This document shows positions 48,082 through 57,118 of a DNA stretch of 58,595 bases, in pieces. The first letter of the stretch is position 1. Every line of letters begins with the position of its first letter. This DNA comes from Gemmiger formicilis. Its GTDB lineage: Bacteria > Bacillota > Clostridia > Oscillospirales > Ruminococcaceae. A model generated the notes under the pieces. That model saw only the letters and a list, made by a program, of their open reading frames with translations, did no database searches and was not told where the DNA came from. The translations under genes were made by a program, and so were the position numbers. The stretch covers positions 1 through 58,595 of the forward strand of contig NZ_JACJJP010000019.1 in the NCBI RefSeq assembly GCF_016900095.1, in the 5' to 3' direction.

Positions 48082-50156
48082 GCATGGCCCACAAGATTCC
48101 GGGGCCGGAGATCCTGGCCCCGGCCGGAAATGCACAAATGCTGAGCGCCGCTGTTTACAGCGGCGCTGATGCTGTTTATCTGGGTCTGACCGGGTACAAC
48201 GCACGGCGCAGCGCCGGCAACTTCACGCCGGAGGAACTCTGCGACGCCGTGCGCTTTTGTCATGCCCGGGGGGTGCGGGTCCATGTGACCCTGAACACCC
48301 TGGTGTTCGGCAACGAACTGTCCGGTCTGGCCGATGCGGTGCGGGCCGTGGCTGAAGCCGGGGCCGACGCGGTGATTGCGGACGACCTGGCCGTGGCGGC
48401 CTTGGTCAAGCAGATCGCCCCCGGACTGCACCTGCACGCCTCCACCCAGATGACCATCCACACCCCCGAGGGGGCCCGGCAGATGGCTGAGATGGGCTAT
48501 GACCGGGTGATCCTGGCCCGGGAGCTTTCCCTGGAGGAGATCCGGGCGGTGGTCAAGGCCAGTCCCATCGAGGTGGAAGTTTTCATCCACGGTGCCATGT
48601 GCATGGCGGTGAGCGGCCAGTGCATGATGAGTGCCTTTCTGGGCGGACGCAGCGGCAACAGGGGCGCCTGTGCGGGCCCCTGCCGCCTGCCCTTTGACGC
48701 CACCCCCGGGCTGCGGCCCGGCCAGCCGGGCACAGCCTGCCATCTGAGCCTGAAAGACATGGACCTGGTACCCCATATGGCGGCCCTGATGGACGCCGGG
48801 GTGGCCAGCGTGAAGATTGAGGGACGGCTGCGCACCCCCGAGTACGCGGCCGCCGCCGTGGCCGCCTGCCGGGCCGCCCGGGAAGGCAAGGCCTACGATG
48901 AGACCCTGCTGCGGGACATCTTCTCCCGCTCTGGCTTCACCGACGGTTATCTGGTGGGACGCAACGACAAAAACATGTTCGGTGTACGCACTCAGGCAGA
49001 CGCCGACGCCACCCGGGCGGCCACACCCAAGGCCCGGGAGCTGTTCCGCCGGGAACTGTCCCGGATTCCGGTGACCTTCTCGGTGGAAGTGCTGCCCGAC
49101 AGCATTGCCCTGACCGCCGCCGACGCCGAAGGCCGCACCGCCCGGGCGGTGAGCCGCACTGCGCCCCAGCCCGCCCAGAAGGACCAGAGCGAGGCCATCA
49201 CCCGGGCGCTGTCCAAGACCGGCGGCACCCCTTTCTGTGTGGGAGACATCCAGCTTCCGGAGGAAGCCCGCACCGCCTTCCTGCCGGGCAGCGAATGGAA
49301 CGAGCTGCGCCGGGAAGCGCTGGAGCGCCTGCTGGAATTCCGCAGCGCGCCGGCCCCCAAAGAGGTACATCCCTGTTCCCTGCCCGTCTGGACGCCCCGC
49401 CGTCCCGGTCTGCCCAAGCTGGCCGCCCGCTTTGAGCGGGCCGAGCAGATTCCCGCAGACCTGGCCGACAAGCTGGCTTTTCTGGTTCTGCCGGTGGGAC
49501 AGGCTGCCAAACTGCCCGAACCGTTGCGTTCCCGCACCCTGCTGGAACTGCCCCGGGTATGCTTCGGCGCCGGTGAGGAAGCCGTCAAGGCTGCCCTGGC
49601 GGCCTGTGAGGGCCAGGGCTACAGGGGTGTGGTGCTGAACAACCCCGCCCATCTGCGGTATGCCACTTCCCTGCCCCAGTACGGCGGCATGGGCCTGAAC
49701 GTGACCAATCCCGTATCTGCCGGGCGCTGGCGGGACCTGGGCCTGCAGGGGATGCTGGTTCATCCCGAAACGCCCCTGCCCGCCATGAGCCTGATCGACC
49801 CGGGCCTGCCCACCGCCGCCCTGTGCTACGGCCACATGCCCCTGATGCTGACCCGGGCCTGTCCGCTGAAAAACGTGCGGGACTGCAAGGGCTGTTCCCG
49901 CAGCGGCAGCCTGCGGGACCGCAAGGGCCGGGATTTTCCGGTGCGGTGTTCCGCCCCTGCCATGGCCGGCATCCGCACCGTCTACAATCCGGTGCCGCTG
50001 TACATGGGAGACCGTCTGAAGGAATTGCCAGTGGATTTTGCTCTGGCCGCCTTCACCCTGGAAGATTCCGACCGGGTCCACCAGATTTTGGAGCTGCTGC
50101 TGGCGGGCCGTGGATTTGACAGCGAGTTCACCCGCGGATTATACTATACAGGTTGA
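48078..50156 (+). CDS. U32-family peptidase / RNA hydroxylation protein
   Basis: 692 residues. The U32 core begins EILAPAGNAQMLSAAVYSGADAVYLG and contains the signature EVFIHGAMCMAVSGQCMMS with SGNRGACAGPCRLPF, whose cysteines are expected to bind an iron-sulfur cluster. The C-terminal half has a further Cys set (RACPLKNVRDCKGCSRSG and FPVRC), matching the long form with a DUF3656-type extension. Long U32 proteins such as RlhA and TrhP hydroxylate a pyrimidine in 23S rRNA or tRNA; peptidase is a legacy name. Which RNA this one modifies cannot be told here. It is coupled to zapA. Confidence 0.9.
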   Translation: MSMAHKIPGPEILAPAGNAQMLSAAVYSGADAVYLGLTGYNARRSAGNFTPEELCDAVRFCHARGVRVHVTLNTLVFGNELSGLADAVRAVAEAGADAVIADDLAVAALVKQIAPGLHLHASTQMTIHTPEGARQMAEMGYDRVILARELSLEEIRAVVKASPIEVEVFIHGAMCMAVSGQCMMSAFLGGRSGNRGACAGPCRLPFDATPGLRPGQPGTACHLSLKDMDLVPHMAALMDAGVASVKIEGRLRTPEYAAAAVAACRAAREGKAYDETLLRDIFSRSGFTDGYLVGRNDKNMFGVRTQADADATRAATPKARELFRRELSRIPVTFSVEVLPDSIALTAADAEGRTARAVSRTAPQPAQKDQSEAITRALSKTGGTPFCVGDIQLPEEARTAFLPGSEWNELRREALERLLEFRSAPAPKEVHPCSLPVWTPRRPGLPKLAARFERAEQIPADLADKLAFLVLPVGQAAKLPEPLRSRTLLELPRVCFGAGEEAVKAALAACEGQGYRGVVLNNPAHLRYATSLPQYGGMGLNVTNPVSAGRWRDLGLQGMLVHPETPLPAMSLIDPGLPTAALCYGHMPLMLTRACPLKNVRDCKGCSRSGSLRDRKGRDFPVRCSAPAMAGIRTVYNPVPLYMGDRLKELPVDFALAAFTLEDSDRVHQILELLLAGRGFDSEFTRGLYYTG

Positions 50157-50179
50157 ACCTGCCCCCAAAAGGAGACAAT

Positions 50180-50629
50180 ATGGAACGCAAGACCGTGAAA
50201 TTCAAGCGGCTGAATCCTGCCGCCAAGGCTCCCGCCTACGCCACCGCCGGCGCGGCGGCCGCCGACCTGTGCGCCCTGCTGGACGCGCCCCTGACCGTGG
50301 AACCCATGCAGCGGGTGCTGGTGCCCACCGGGCTGGCCATCGAACTGCCCGGCCCCGAGTGTGTGGCCCTGGTATATGCCCGCAGCGGGCTTTCCATCAA
50401 GCACGGCCTGTGCATGGCCAACGGTGTGGGCGTGGTGGACAGCGACTACCGGGGCGAATTGAAGGTGCCCATGGTGAACCTGGGCACCGAGGCCTATACC
50501 ATCGCCCCCGGCGAGCGGGTTGCCCAGCTGTGCATTGCACCGGTGTGGCAGGCCGATTTCGTGGCCGCCGATACCTTGGGCGATACCGCCCGGGGCGAAG
50601 GCGGGTTCGGGTCCACCGGCCGGGGCTGA
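50180..50629 (+). CDS. dut: dUTP diphosphatase
   Basis: 149 residues from ATG 50180 with AAAGGAG upstream. All five trimeric dUTPase motifs are visible: I (GAAAADLCAL), II (ARSGLSIKHG), III (GVGVVDSDYRGELKVPMVN), IV (GERVAQLCIAPV) and V (GEGGFGSTGRG). It removes dUTP and yields dUMP for thymidylate synthesis. It starts 23 bases after the U32 gene. Confidence 0.96.
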   Translation: MERKTVKFKRLNPAAKAPAYATAGAAAADLCALLDAPLTVEPMQRVLVPTGLAIELPGPECVALVYARSGLSIKHGLCMANGVGVVDSDYRGELKVPMVNLGTEAYTIAPGERVAQLCIAPVWQADFVAADTLGDTARGEGGFGSTGRG

Positions 50630-50688
50630 GAATCCCCCCCTTGCGGCCGGAAAGCTAAATTTCGCCAGGATTTGATTCCGCAACGCTA

Positions 50689-50694
50689 TATAAT
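50689..50694 (+). promoter_or_regulatory. Possible -10 before maf
   Basis: TATAAT lies 23 bases before the maf ATG, with no convincing -35. It may be a weak internal promoter or chance. Confidence 0.3.
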
Positions 50695-50716
50695 AGCCAA
50701 CGAAAGGAAACATCCC

Positions 50717-51277
50717 ATGTCATTGATCCTTGCATCCGGCAGCCCCCGCCGCCGGGAACTGCTTGCCCTGATCACCAAGAACTTCACCGTCTGTGCCAGC
50801 GACGTGGACGAAAGCAAGATTGCGGCGGACTGCCCCGCCCATCTGGCCCAGGCGCTGGCCGTGGCCAAGGCCCGGGCGGTGGAGGTGCAGCACCCGGAGG
50901 ACATCGTTCTCGGGTGCGACACGGTGGTGGAATGTGACGGCGAGGTTTTCGGCAAGCCAAAAGACGAAGCCGACGCGGCCCGCATGCTGCGGGCACTGTC
51001 CGGTCGCACCCACCTGGTACATACCGGGGTGTGCGTCTGCGGCGGCGGCAAGGCCGCCTACTGTGTGGAAACCTCCCGCGTTCACTTTGCCCCCATCGCG
51101 GAGGAGGATCTGCTGCGCTATGTGCGCACACCGGAGCCTTACGACAAAGCCGGAGCGTACGCCATTCAGGGCCACGCCGCGCTGTGGTGCAGCGGCATTG
51201 AGGGATGTTATTACAACATTATGGGTCTGCCCGTCCATCGAACGGCACAGCTGCTGAGCCAGTTTATGGCACTGTGA
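50717..51277 (+). CDS. maf: Maf nucleoside triphosphate pyrophosphatase
   Basis: 186 residues from ATG 50717 with AAAGGAA 7 bases upstream. Maf hallmarks are LILASGSPRRRELL at the N-terminus, VLGCDTVVECDGEVFGKP in the middle, and YDKAGAYAIQGHAALWCSGIEG for the last catalytic loop. Maf proteins hydrolyse dTTP, UTP and modified nucleotides, and their genes are classically linked to mreB in Bacillota, as here (mreB follows by 40 bases). Confidence 0.95.
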   Translation: MSLILASGSPRRRELLALITKNFTVCASDVDESKIAADCPAHLAQALAVAKARAVEVQHPEDIVLGCDTVVECDGEVFGKPKDEADAARMLRALSGRTHLVHTGVCVCGGGKAAYCVETSRVHFAPIAEEDLLRYVRTPEPYDKAGAYAIQGHAALWCSGIEGCYYNIMGLPVHRTAQLLSQFMAL

Positions 51278-51317
51278 TCGCTCCTGGCGCCGGGAGCCCG
51301 GCGCAAAGGAGAGCACA

Positions 51318-52391
51318 ATGGCAAATTTTCTGACCCGATTTTTTCACAGCATCAGCGAGGGACTGCACAACATGTTTACCAAAGATATCGGCATTGACCT
51401 GGGCACCGCCAACACCCTGGTGTACATGAAGGGCCGGGGCATCATCATGCGGGAACCCAGCGTGGTGGCGGTGGACACCCGCACAGATGAACTGCGGGTG
51501 CGCAGCGTGGGCCACGAAGCCAAGGCCGTCATCGGCCGGGCACCGGGCTCCATCGTGGCGGTGCGGCCCCTGAAAGACGGCGTCATCGCCGACTTTGACA
51601 TCACCGCCGCCATGCTGCAGAGCTTCATCCGCCAGGCCTGCGGCAAAAGCCTGTTTGCCAGGCCCCGGGTGGTCATCTGCGTGCCTTCCGGCGTGACCGA
51701 GGTGGAACGCCGGGCTGTACGCCAGGCGGCCGTGCGGGCCGGCGCCAAGCAGGTCACGGTGGTGGAAGAACCCATGGCCGCCGCCATTGGCGCAGGGCTG
51801 CCCACCACCGACCCTGTGGGCAGCATGATCGTGGATATTGGCGGCGGCACCGCCGAGGTGGCCGTGATCAGCCTGTCCGGCATTGTGGCCAGCCGCAGCG
51901 TGCGCTGCGCCGGCGATGCCCTGGACCAGAGCATCATCGCCTTCATCAAGCGCAAATACAACCTGCTGGTGGGCGAACGCACCGCCGAGCAGATCAAGAT
52001 CGAGATCGGTTCCGCCTGTCCCCAGGACCCCGAAACCTCCATGGAGATCAAGGGCCGCAACCTGGTGGACGGTCTGCCCAAGGACATTCTGGTCCGCTCC
52101 GAAGAAGTCCGGGAGGCCATGAGCGAATGCCTGATGCGCATTGTGGACGCCATCAAGGACACTCTGGAATGCACCCCGCCGGAACTGTCCAGCGATATCA
52201 TTGACCGGGGCATCATGCTTTCGGGCGGCGGCGCTTTGCTGCGCGGGCTGGACACCCTGATCCAGAACGAGACCGGCATCGAGGTACACATTGCCGAAGC
52301 GCCCCTGGACTGCGTGGCCCTGGGCGCCGGTGCGGTGCTGGACCGTCCTTCCCTGGCCGGACAGCGCCGGGAAGAACCCAGCTATCTGTAA
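51318..52391 (+). CDS. mreB: Rod-shape protein MreB (or MreB paralogue)
   Basis: 357 residues, actin-like. Phosphate 1 is DIGIDLGTANTLVYMKGRG, phosphate 2 is SMIVDIGGGTAEVAVISL and the adenosine motif is IMLSGGGALLRGLD. The first 18 residues (NFLTRFFHSISEGLHNMF) form an amphipathic membrane-binding helix. MreB filaments steer the peptidoglycan elongation machinery. AAAGGAG precedes the ATG. The usual followers mreC and mreD are absent: a terminator and a convergent dnaK paralogue come next, so this could be Mbl or a second MreB. Confidence 0.93.
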   Translation: MANFLTRFFHSISEGLHNMFTKDIGIDLGTANTLVYMKGRGIIMREPSVVAVDTRTDELRVRSVGHEAKAVIGRAPGSIVAVRPLKDGVIADFDITAAMLQSFIRQACGKSLFARPRVVICVPSGVTEVERRAVRQAAVRAGAKQVTVVEEPMAAAIGAGLPTTDPVGSMIVDIGGGTAEVAVISLSGIVASRSVRCAGDALDQSIIAFIKRKYNLLVGERTAEQIKIEIGSACPQDPETSMEIKGRNLVDGLPKDILVRSEEVREAMSECLMRIVDAIKDTLECTPPELSSDIIDRGIMLSGGGALLRGLDTLIQNETGIEVHIAEAPLDCVALGAGAVLDRPSLAGQRREEPSYL

Positions 52392-52402
52392 CCCAACAAA
52401 CC

Positions 52403-52436
52403 AAAAGAGGCTTCCCGCTGTGGGAAGCCTCTTTTT
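52403..52436. terminator. Bidirectional terminator between mreB and dnaK2
   Basis: AAAGAGGCTTCCC and GGGAAGCCTCTTT form a 13-bp stem with a T-tract on the plus strand and an A/T flank on the other. Confidence 0.93.
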
Positions 52437-52443
52437 CCTTGAT

Positions 52444-54234
52444 TTATTGTGCCGCGGTGCGCTGTTCGCTTTCCCAGGCAGCCAGCAGGGATGCCGCTGC
52501 CTGTTCCAGCTGTTCCCGGGCCTCCACCACCGCCTGGGTGTCCACCGGGGTCATGGTTTCGGCCTTCTTGCGGCGGGTCTGCTTTTCCAGCGCTTTCTCC
52601 GCCTCCTTGATGTGGTTCTTGCTCTCCCGGTCCAGGGCTTTGCCCGCCTTGCTGCCCAGAGCCGTGTTCACCCGGTAGAGAGCGCTTTCCGCCGCGTTCA
52701 ATGCCTCGATGGCGGCTTTGCGTTCCTTGTCCTGCCCGGCATACATGGCCGCGTCCCGCATGGCCCGCTGGATTTCCTCCTCGCTGAGGTTGGAAGTGCC
52801 GGTGATGGTGATGCTCTGATGCTTGCCGGTCTCCAGGTCCTTGGCGCTGACCGTCACAATGCCGTTGGCGTCGATGTCAAAGGTGACCTCGATCTGGGGC
52901 ACACCAGCCCAGGCCCGCTTGATTCCCTTGAGGGTGAAGGTGCCCAAAAGCTTATTATCCCGGGCGAACTCCCGTTCCCCCTGCAGCACTTTGATTTCCA
53001 CGGTGGACTGGAAGGGAGCCGCCGTGGTGAAGATCTTGGAAAACCGGGTGGGGATGGTGGAATTGCGCTCGATGAGGTGGGTGGCCACACCGCCCACCGT
53101 CTCGATGGACAGGGTCAGGGGGGTCACATCCATGAGCAGCAGGCTCTCTCCGCCGCTGGCCAGCACCTCGCCCCCCAGCCGTCCCCCCTGCACGGCGGCT
53201 CCCAGGGCCACGCATTCGTCGGGGTTCAGCGTCTTGGAAGGCTCCAGATCGATCATCCGCATCACCTTGGCCTGCACCGCCGGAATGCGGGTGGAACCGC
53301 CTACCAGCAGTACCTGATCCAGGTCGTTGGCGGCCAGCCCCGCATCCCGCAGGGCGTTCTTCACCGGCAGGGCGGTGCGCTCCACCAGATCGGAGGTCAG
53401 TTCGTCGAACTTGGCCCGGGTCAGGGTGGTTTGCAGATGCACCGGTCCGTTGGCCGTGCTGGCCAGGAAGGGCAGGTTGATATCGGCCTGGCGGGCGCTG
53501 GAAAGCTCCTTCTTGACCTTTTCCGCCTCCTCCCGCAGGCGCTGTACCGCCACCGGGTCGTTATGCAGGTCCACACCATGCTCGGCGCGGAAATTTTCCA
53601 TCAGCCAGTTGGCGATGCGCTCGTCAAAGTCGTCGCCGCCCAGGTGGTTGTCGCCGCAGGTGGCCAGCACCTGCACGATGCCGTCCCCGATCTGGATCAG
53701 GGAGACATCAAAAGTACCGCCGCCCAGGTCGTACACCATGACGGTCTGGGCCTTGCCGTTGTCCAGCCCGTAGGCCAGGGCTGCGGCGGTGGGTTCGTTG
53801 ATGATGCGCCGAACATTCAGCCCTGCAATGCGCCCGGCATCCTTGGTGGCCTGGCGCTGGGCATCGTTGAAATAGGCCGGTACGGTGATGACCGCCTCGG
53901 TCACCGGTTCGCCCAGGTAGGCCTCGGCGTCCGCCCGCAGTTTTTGCAGGATCAGGGCACTGATCTCCTGCGGGGTATAGCACTTTCCGTCGATGGGAAT
54001 GCGGGCGTCACTGCCCATCTTGCGCTTGACGCTGCAGACAGTGCGGGCCGCGTTGGTGACCGCCTGGCGCTTGGCCGGGTCGCCCACCAGTCGTTCCCCC
54101 GTTTTGGTAAAGGCCACCACCGACGGGGTGGTGCGCTGCCCTTCCCGGTTGGGAATCACAACCGGGCGGCCGCCCTCCACTACCGCCACACAACTGTTGG
54201 TGGTGCCCAAATCAATTCCGATGATTTTGCCCAT
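52444..54234 (-). CDS. Second Hsp70 (DnaK paralogue)
   Basis: 596 residues from ATG 54234 ([22 protein letters not shown]), with GAAAGGAA upstream. All ATPase motifs are intact ([29 protein letters not shown]) and the substrate-binding domain is recognisable ([34 protein letters not shown]). The C-terminal lid differs from the operon DnaK: it is Lys/Glu/Ala-rich, with repeated [13 protein letters not shown]-like charge, and ends [10 protein letters not shown], without the Gln/Gly-rich linker and acidic tail. No grpE or dnaJ is adjacent and no CIRCE is upstream. It probably serves specialised clients and borrows the main co-chaperones. Confidence 0.93.
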   Translation of the reverse strand: MGKIIGIDLGTTNSCVAVVEGGRPVVIPNREGQRTTPSVVAFTKTGERLVGDPAKRQAVTNAARTVCSVKRKMGSDARIPIDGKCYTPQEISALILQKLRADAEAYLGEPVTEAVITVPAYFNDAQRQATKDAGRIAGLNVRRIINEPTAAALAYGLDNGKAQTVMVYDLGGGTFDVSLIQIGDGIVQVLATCGDNHLGGDDFDERIANWLMENFRAEHGVDLHNDPVAVQRLREEAEKVKKELSSARQADINLPFLASTANGPVHLQTTLTRAKFDELTSDLVERTALPVKNALRDAGLAANDLDQVLLVGGSTRIPAVQAKVMRMIDLEPSKTLNPDECVALGAAVQGGRLGGEVLASGGESLLLMDVTPLTLSIETVGGVATHLIERNSTIPTRFSKIFTTAAPFQSTVEIKVLQGEREFARDNKLLGTFTLKGIKRAWAGVPQIEVTFDIDANGIVTVSAKDLETGKHQSITITGTSNLSEEEIQRAMRDAAMYAGQDKERKAAIEALNAAESALYRVNTALGSKAGKALDRESKNHIKEAEKALEKQTRRKKAETMTPVDTQAVVEAREQLEQAAASLLAAWESEQRTAAQ

Positions 54235-54407
54235 TGCGTATAAGTTCCTTTCCGAAAAAAGCCGGCCCGCAATGCCGGTTAGGCACAGAAATCCCGCTTT
54301 CCGCGCCCTGTTTACATTTATTTTAGCGCGAGGGTCGGGAAAATGTGTTGCCAAATCGTAAACAGTATGCGAAAATTGCGGGACGGCCGCCGCGGCGCCC
54401 CTTTGGG

Positions 54408-54448
54408 TTGACGATGCCGCACGGGAATGGTATATTTTGTACTATACC
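54408..54448 (+). promoter_or_regulatory. GntR-gene promoter with overlapping palindromic operator
   Basis: TTGACG (54408-54413), 17 bases, TATATT (54431-54436). GGTATA and TATACC form a 6-bp inverted repeat with 8-base spacing (54429-54448) that covers the -10 and the start site, well placed for repression by the GntR protein itself. Confidence 0.65.
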
Positions 54449-54483
54449 TGAACGGGTGTAATCGTAGAACAGGAGCCATTTTC

Positions 54484-55206
54484 GTGACGCAGAATTATAC
54501 AAGTCGTGATATTTATAACCAATTATACAACGAGATCATGTCTCTGCAGCGCAAACCCGGTGCGGTGCTGCGGGAAAACGCCCTGTGTGAGGAATTCGGC
54601 GTTTCCCGCACCCCCATCCGCAGCGTGCTGCAGGAGCTGCGCATCGCCGGTCTGATCGAGGTCACCCCCTACAAATCCACCCACGTGACCCGACTGGACT
54701 TTGATACCATCAGCCAGCAGATTTATCTGCGGGTGGCGGTGGAAACGGCGGTATTGCTGGATTTCTGTGAGCTGTGCACCCCCGAACAGATGGAACAGCT
54801 CCACACCCGCAACAACGCCCTGCGCCGTCTGACCCTGCAGCCGGACCCGGCGCCGGAAGCCTTTTACCATCTGGACGGCTGTCTGCACGAATATTGGTTC
54901 ACCGCCACCGGCAAGGACCAGCTGTGGGAGCTGATCCAGACCAACCAGAACAGCTATTCCCGCTTCCGGATGCTGGATCTGGTGGAAGCCCGCAACTTTG
55001 ATGAGATTGTCAGCGAACACGACGATCTGCTGCGGGCCATTGCCGCCAAGGACACCGCCCAGGTACGTGACCTGTGTTCCAAGCATTTGTACGGCGGCGT
55101 GACCCGCCTGGGTCAGGAACTGCCCACCAAATTTGCGGATTATTTTGTGCCGGGAACCCACTGGCCGGACCCCGTGCACAAAAAGGAGGAGGCCGGCCAG
55201 GCATAA
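54484..55206 (+). CDS. GntR/FCD-family transcriptional regulator
   Basis: 240 residues starting at GTG 54484, with CAGGAG 8 bases upstream. The N-terminal winged helix runs SRDIYNQLYNEIMSLQRKPG, then ENALCEEFGVSRTPIRSVL with LRIAGLIEVTPYKSTHV. The C-terminal FCD effector domain includes FYHLDGCLHEYWF and EHDDLLRAIAAKDTAQVRDLCSKHL, with the histidines that usually hold a metal for carboxylate ligand binding. Ligands of this class are often organic or amino acids. It heads a run with hisB, glyA and a threonine aldolase 13-36 bases apart, which are its probable targets. Confidence 0.9.
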   Translation: MTQNYTSRDIYNQLYNEIMSLQRKPGAVLRENALCEEFGVSRTPIRSVLQELRIAGLIEVTPYKSTHVTRLDFDTISQQIYLRVAVETAVLLDFCELCTPEQMEQLHTRNNALRRLTLQPDPAPEAFYHLDGCLHEYWFTATGKDQLWELIQTNQNSYSRFRMLDLVEARNFDEIVSEHDDLLRAIAAKDTAQVRDLCSKHLYGGVTRLGQELPTKFADYFVPGTHWPDPVHKKEEAGQA

Positions 55207-55219
55207 GGAGGGGACGCAT

Positions 55220-55807
55220 ATGGGACGTTCGGCTACGGTGACCCGCCAGACCCGGGAAACCTGTGTGACCGTGACCATCGATCTGGACGGCACGGGGCGC
55301 GCCGACCTGCACACCGGCATCGGGTTCTTTGACCACATGCTGGACGGGTTTGCCCGCCACGGGCTGTTTGATCTGACCGTGAAGTGTGAGGGCGATCTTT
55401 TCGTGGACAGCCACCACACCATTGAGGACACCGGCATCACCCTGGGCATGGCCATCGCCAAAGCCCTGGGGGACAAGGCGGGGATTGTGCGCTACGGCAG
55501 CTGTCTGCTGCCCATGGACGAAACCCTGGCCCTGTGTGCCGTGGACCTGGGCGGGCGGCCGTACTTTGTGTACGACGCGGCCTTTGCTTCCCAGAACTGC
55601 GGCGGTATGGACACCCAGATGGCCCGGGAGTTCTTTTACGCGGTATCCTACACGGCGGCCATGAACCTGCACCTGAAGGTGCTGTACGGCGAGAACGACC
55701 ACCACAAACTGGAAGCGATGTTCAAGGCCTTTGCCAAGGCACTGGACGCCGCCACCCGCCGCGACCCCCGCATTGAAGGGGTACTTTCCACCAAGGGCAG
55801 CCTGTGA
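55220..55807 (+). CDS. hisB: Imidazoleglycerol-phosphate dehydratase HisB
   Basis: 195 residues from ATG 55220 with AAGGAGGGG upstream. Both His-rich manganese motifs are visible: DSHHTIEDTGI near residue 62 and NDHHKLEAMFKAFAKAL near residue 162, plus the opening GIGFFDHML. It is the monofunctional form, which dehydrates imidazoleglycerol phosphate in histidine synthesis. No other histidine gene is in the window, so it is separated from any his operon and sits in a glycine/threonine context. Confidence 0.95.
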   Translation: MGRSATVTRQTRETCVTVTIDLDGTGRADLHTGIGFFDHMLDGFARHGLFDLTVKCEGDLFVDSHHTIEDTGITLGMAIAKALGDKAGIVRYGSCLLPMDETLALCAVDLGGRPYFVYDAAFASQNCGGMDTQMAREFFYAVSYTAAMNLHLKVLYGENDHHKLEAMFKAFAKALDAATRRDPRIEGVLSTKGSL

Positions 55808-55842
55808 GCGCCCGCTCTGACAGATGAAAGGAGAGAAGAACC

Positions 55843-57096
55843 ATGTACAAGGACATGATGAACACCATCGGCTTTGTGGAAGCCGCGGACCCAGAACTGG
55901 GCGCCGCCATGCAGCGCGAACTGGGGCGCCAGCGCCAGAACATTGAGCTCATCGCCAGCGAAAACATCGTTTCCCCCGCCGTTATGGCGGCCATGGGCAG
56001 CGTGCTGACCAACAAGTACGCCGAGGGCTACCCCGCCCACCGCTACTACGGCGGCTGCCAGTATGTGGACGAGGTGGAGAACATTGCCATCCGCCGGGCC
56101 TGCGAGCTGTTCGGCGCCAAGTACGCCAACGTGCAGCCTCATTCCGGCGCCCAGGCCAACCTGGCCGTCTACTTTGCCCTGCTCAACCTGGGCGATACCG
56201 TCATGGGCATGGATCTGTCCCAGGGCGGTCACCTGACTCACGGGTCCCCGGTGAACATGAGCGGCAAGAACTACAACTTCGTCTCCTACGGCGTGGACGA
56301 AAACGGCTTCATCGATTACAACGCCCTGGCCAAGCAGGTGGCCAAGGTCCGCCCCAAGCTGCTGGTGGCGGGCGCCTCCGCCTATCCCCGGGCCATCGAC
56401 TTTGAGAAGCTGGGCGAGATTGCCCACGGCTACGGCGCCATGCTCATGGTGGACATGGCCCACATTGCCGGTCTGGTGGCCGGCGGCATGCACCAGAACC
56501 CGGTGCCCTACGCCGACGTGGTGACCACCACCACCCACAAGACCCTGCGCGGCCCCCGGGGCGGCCTGATCCTGACCAACAACGAATACATTGCCAAGCG
56601 GATCAATTCCGCCATCTTCCCCGGCACCCAGGGCGGCCCGCTGGAGCACGTCATCGCCGCCAAGGCGGTCTGCTTCGGCGAAGCCCTCTCCCCCGCTTTC
56701 AAGGAGTACGCCCACAAGATCGTGGAGAACGCCGCGGCCCTGGCCGACGGCCTGACGGCCCGCGGGGTGAAGCTGGTTTCCGGCGGCACCGACAACCATC
56801 TGATGCTGATTGACCTGACCGATGTGGACTGCACCGGCAAGGAGCTGGAACACAATCTGGACGAGGTGCACATCACCGCCAACAAGAACACCGTTCCCGG
56901 CGAGAAGCGCAGCCCCTTCGTGACCAGCGGCGTGCGTCTGGGCACCCCCGCCGTGACCACCCGCGGCATGGGCCCCGCCGAAATGAAGATCATCGCCGAC
57001 TGCATTGCCGACTGCATCTTTGACTTTGACAACAAGAAAGACGAAGTGGCGGCGCGGGTGGCTGATCTGACCGCGCGGTTCCCTCTGTATGAATAA
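55843..57096 (+). CDS. glyA: Serine hydroxymethyltransferase GlyA
   Basis: 417 residues, the expected length. Key segments are [33 protein letters not shown] and the PLP-lysine motif [28 protein letters not shown] precedes it. It converts serine and tetrahydrofolate into glycine and methylene-tetrahydrofolate, the main one-carbon source. AAAGGAG lies 9 bases before the ATG. It is flanked by hisB and a threonine aldolase in the same direction, suggesting a small glycine/one-carbon module. Confidence 0.97.
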   Translation: MYKDMMNTIGFVEAADPELGAAMQRELGRQRQNIELIASENIVSPAVMAAMGSVLTNKYAEGYPAHRYYGGCQYVDEVENIAIRRACELFGAKYANVQPHSGAQANLAVYFALLNLGDTVMGMDLSQGGHLTHGSPVNMSGKNYNFVSYGVDENGFIDYNALAKQVAKVRPKLLVAGASAYPRAIDFEKLGEIAHGYGAMLMVDMAHIAGLVAGGMHQNPVPYADVVTTTTHKTLRGPRGGLILTNNEYIAKRINSAIFPGTQGGPLEHVIAAKAVCFGEALSPAFKEYAHKIVENAAALADGLTARGVKLVSGGTDNHLMLIDLTDVDCTGKELEHNLDEVHITANKNTVPGEKRSPFVTSGVRLGTPAVTTRGMGPAEMKIIADCIADCIFDFDNKKDEVAARVADLTARFPLYE

Positions 57097-57118
57097 AAAG
57101 TGAGGCGTATACTCTGTT

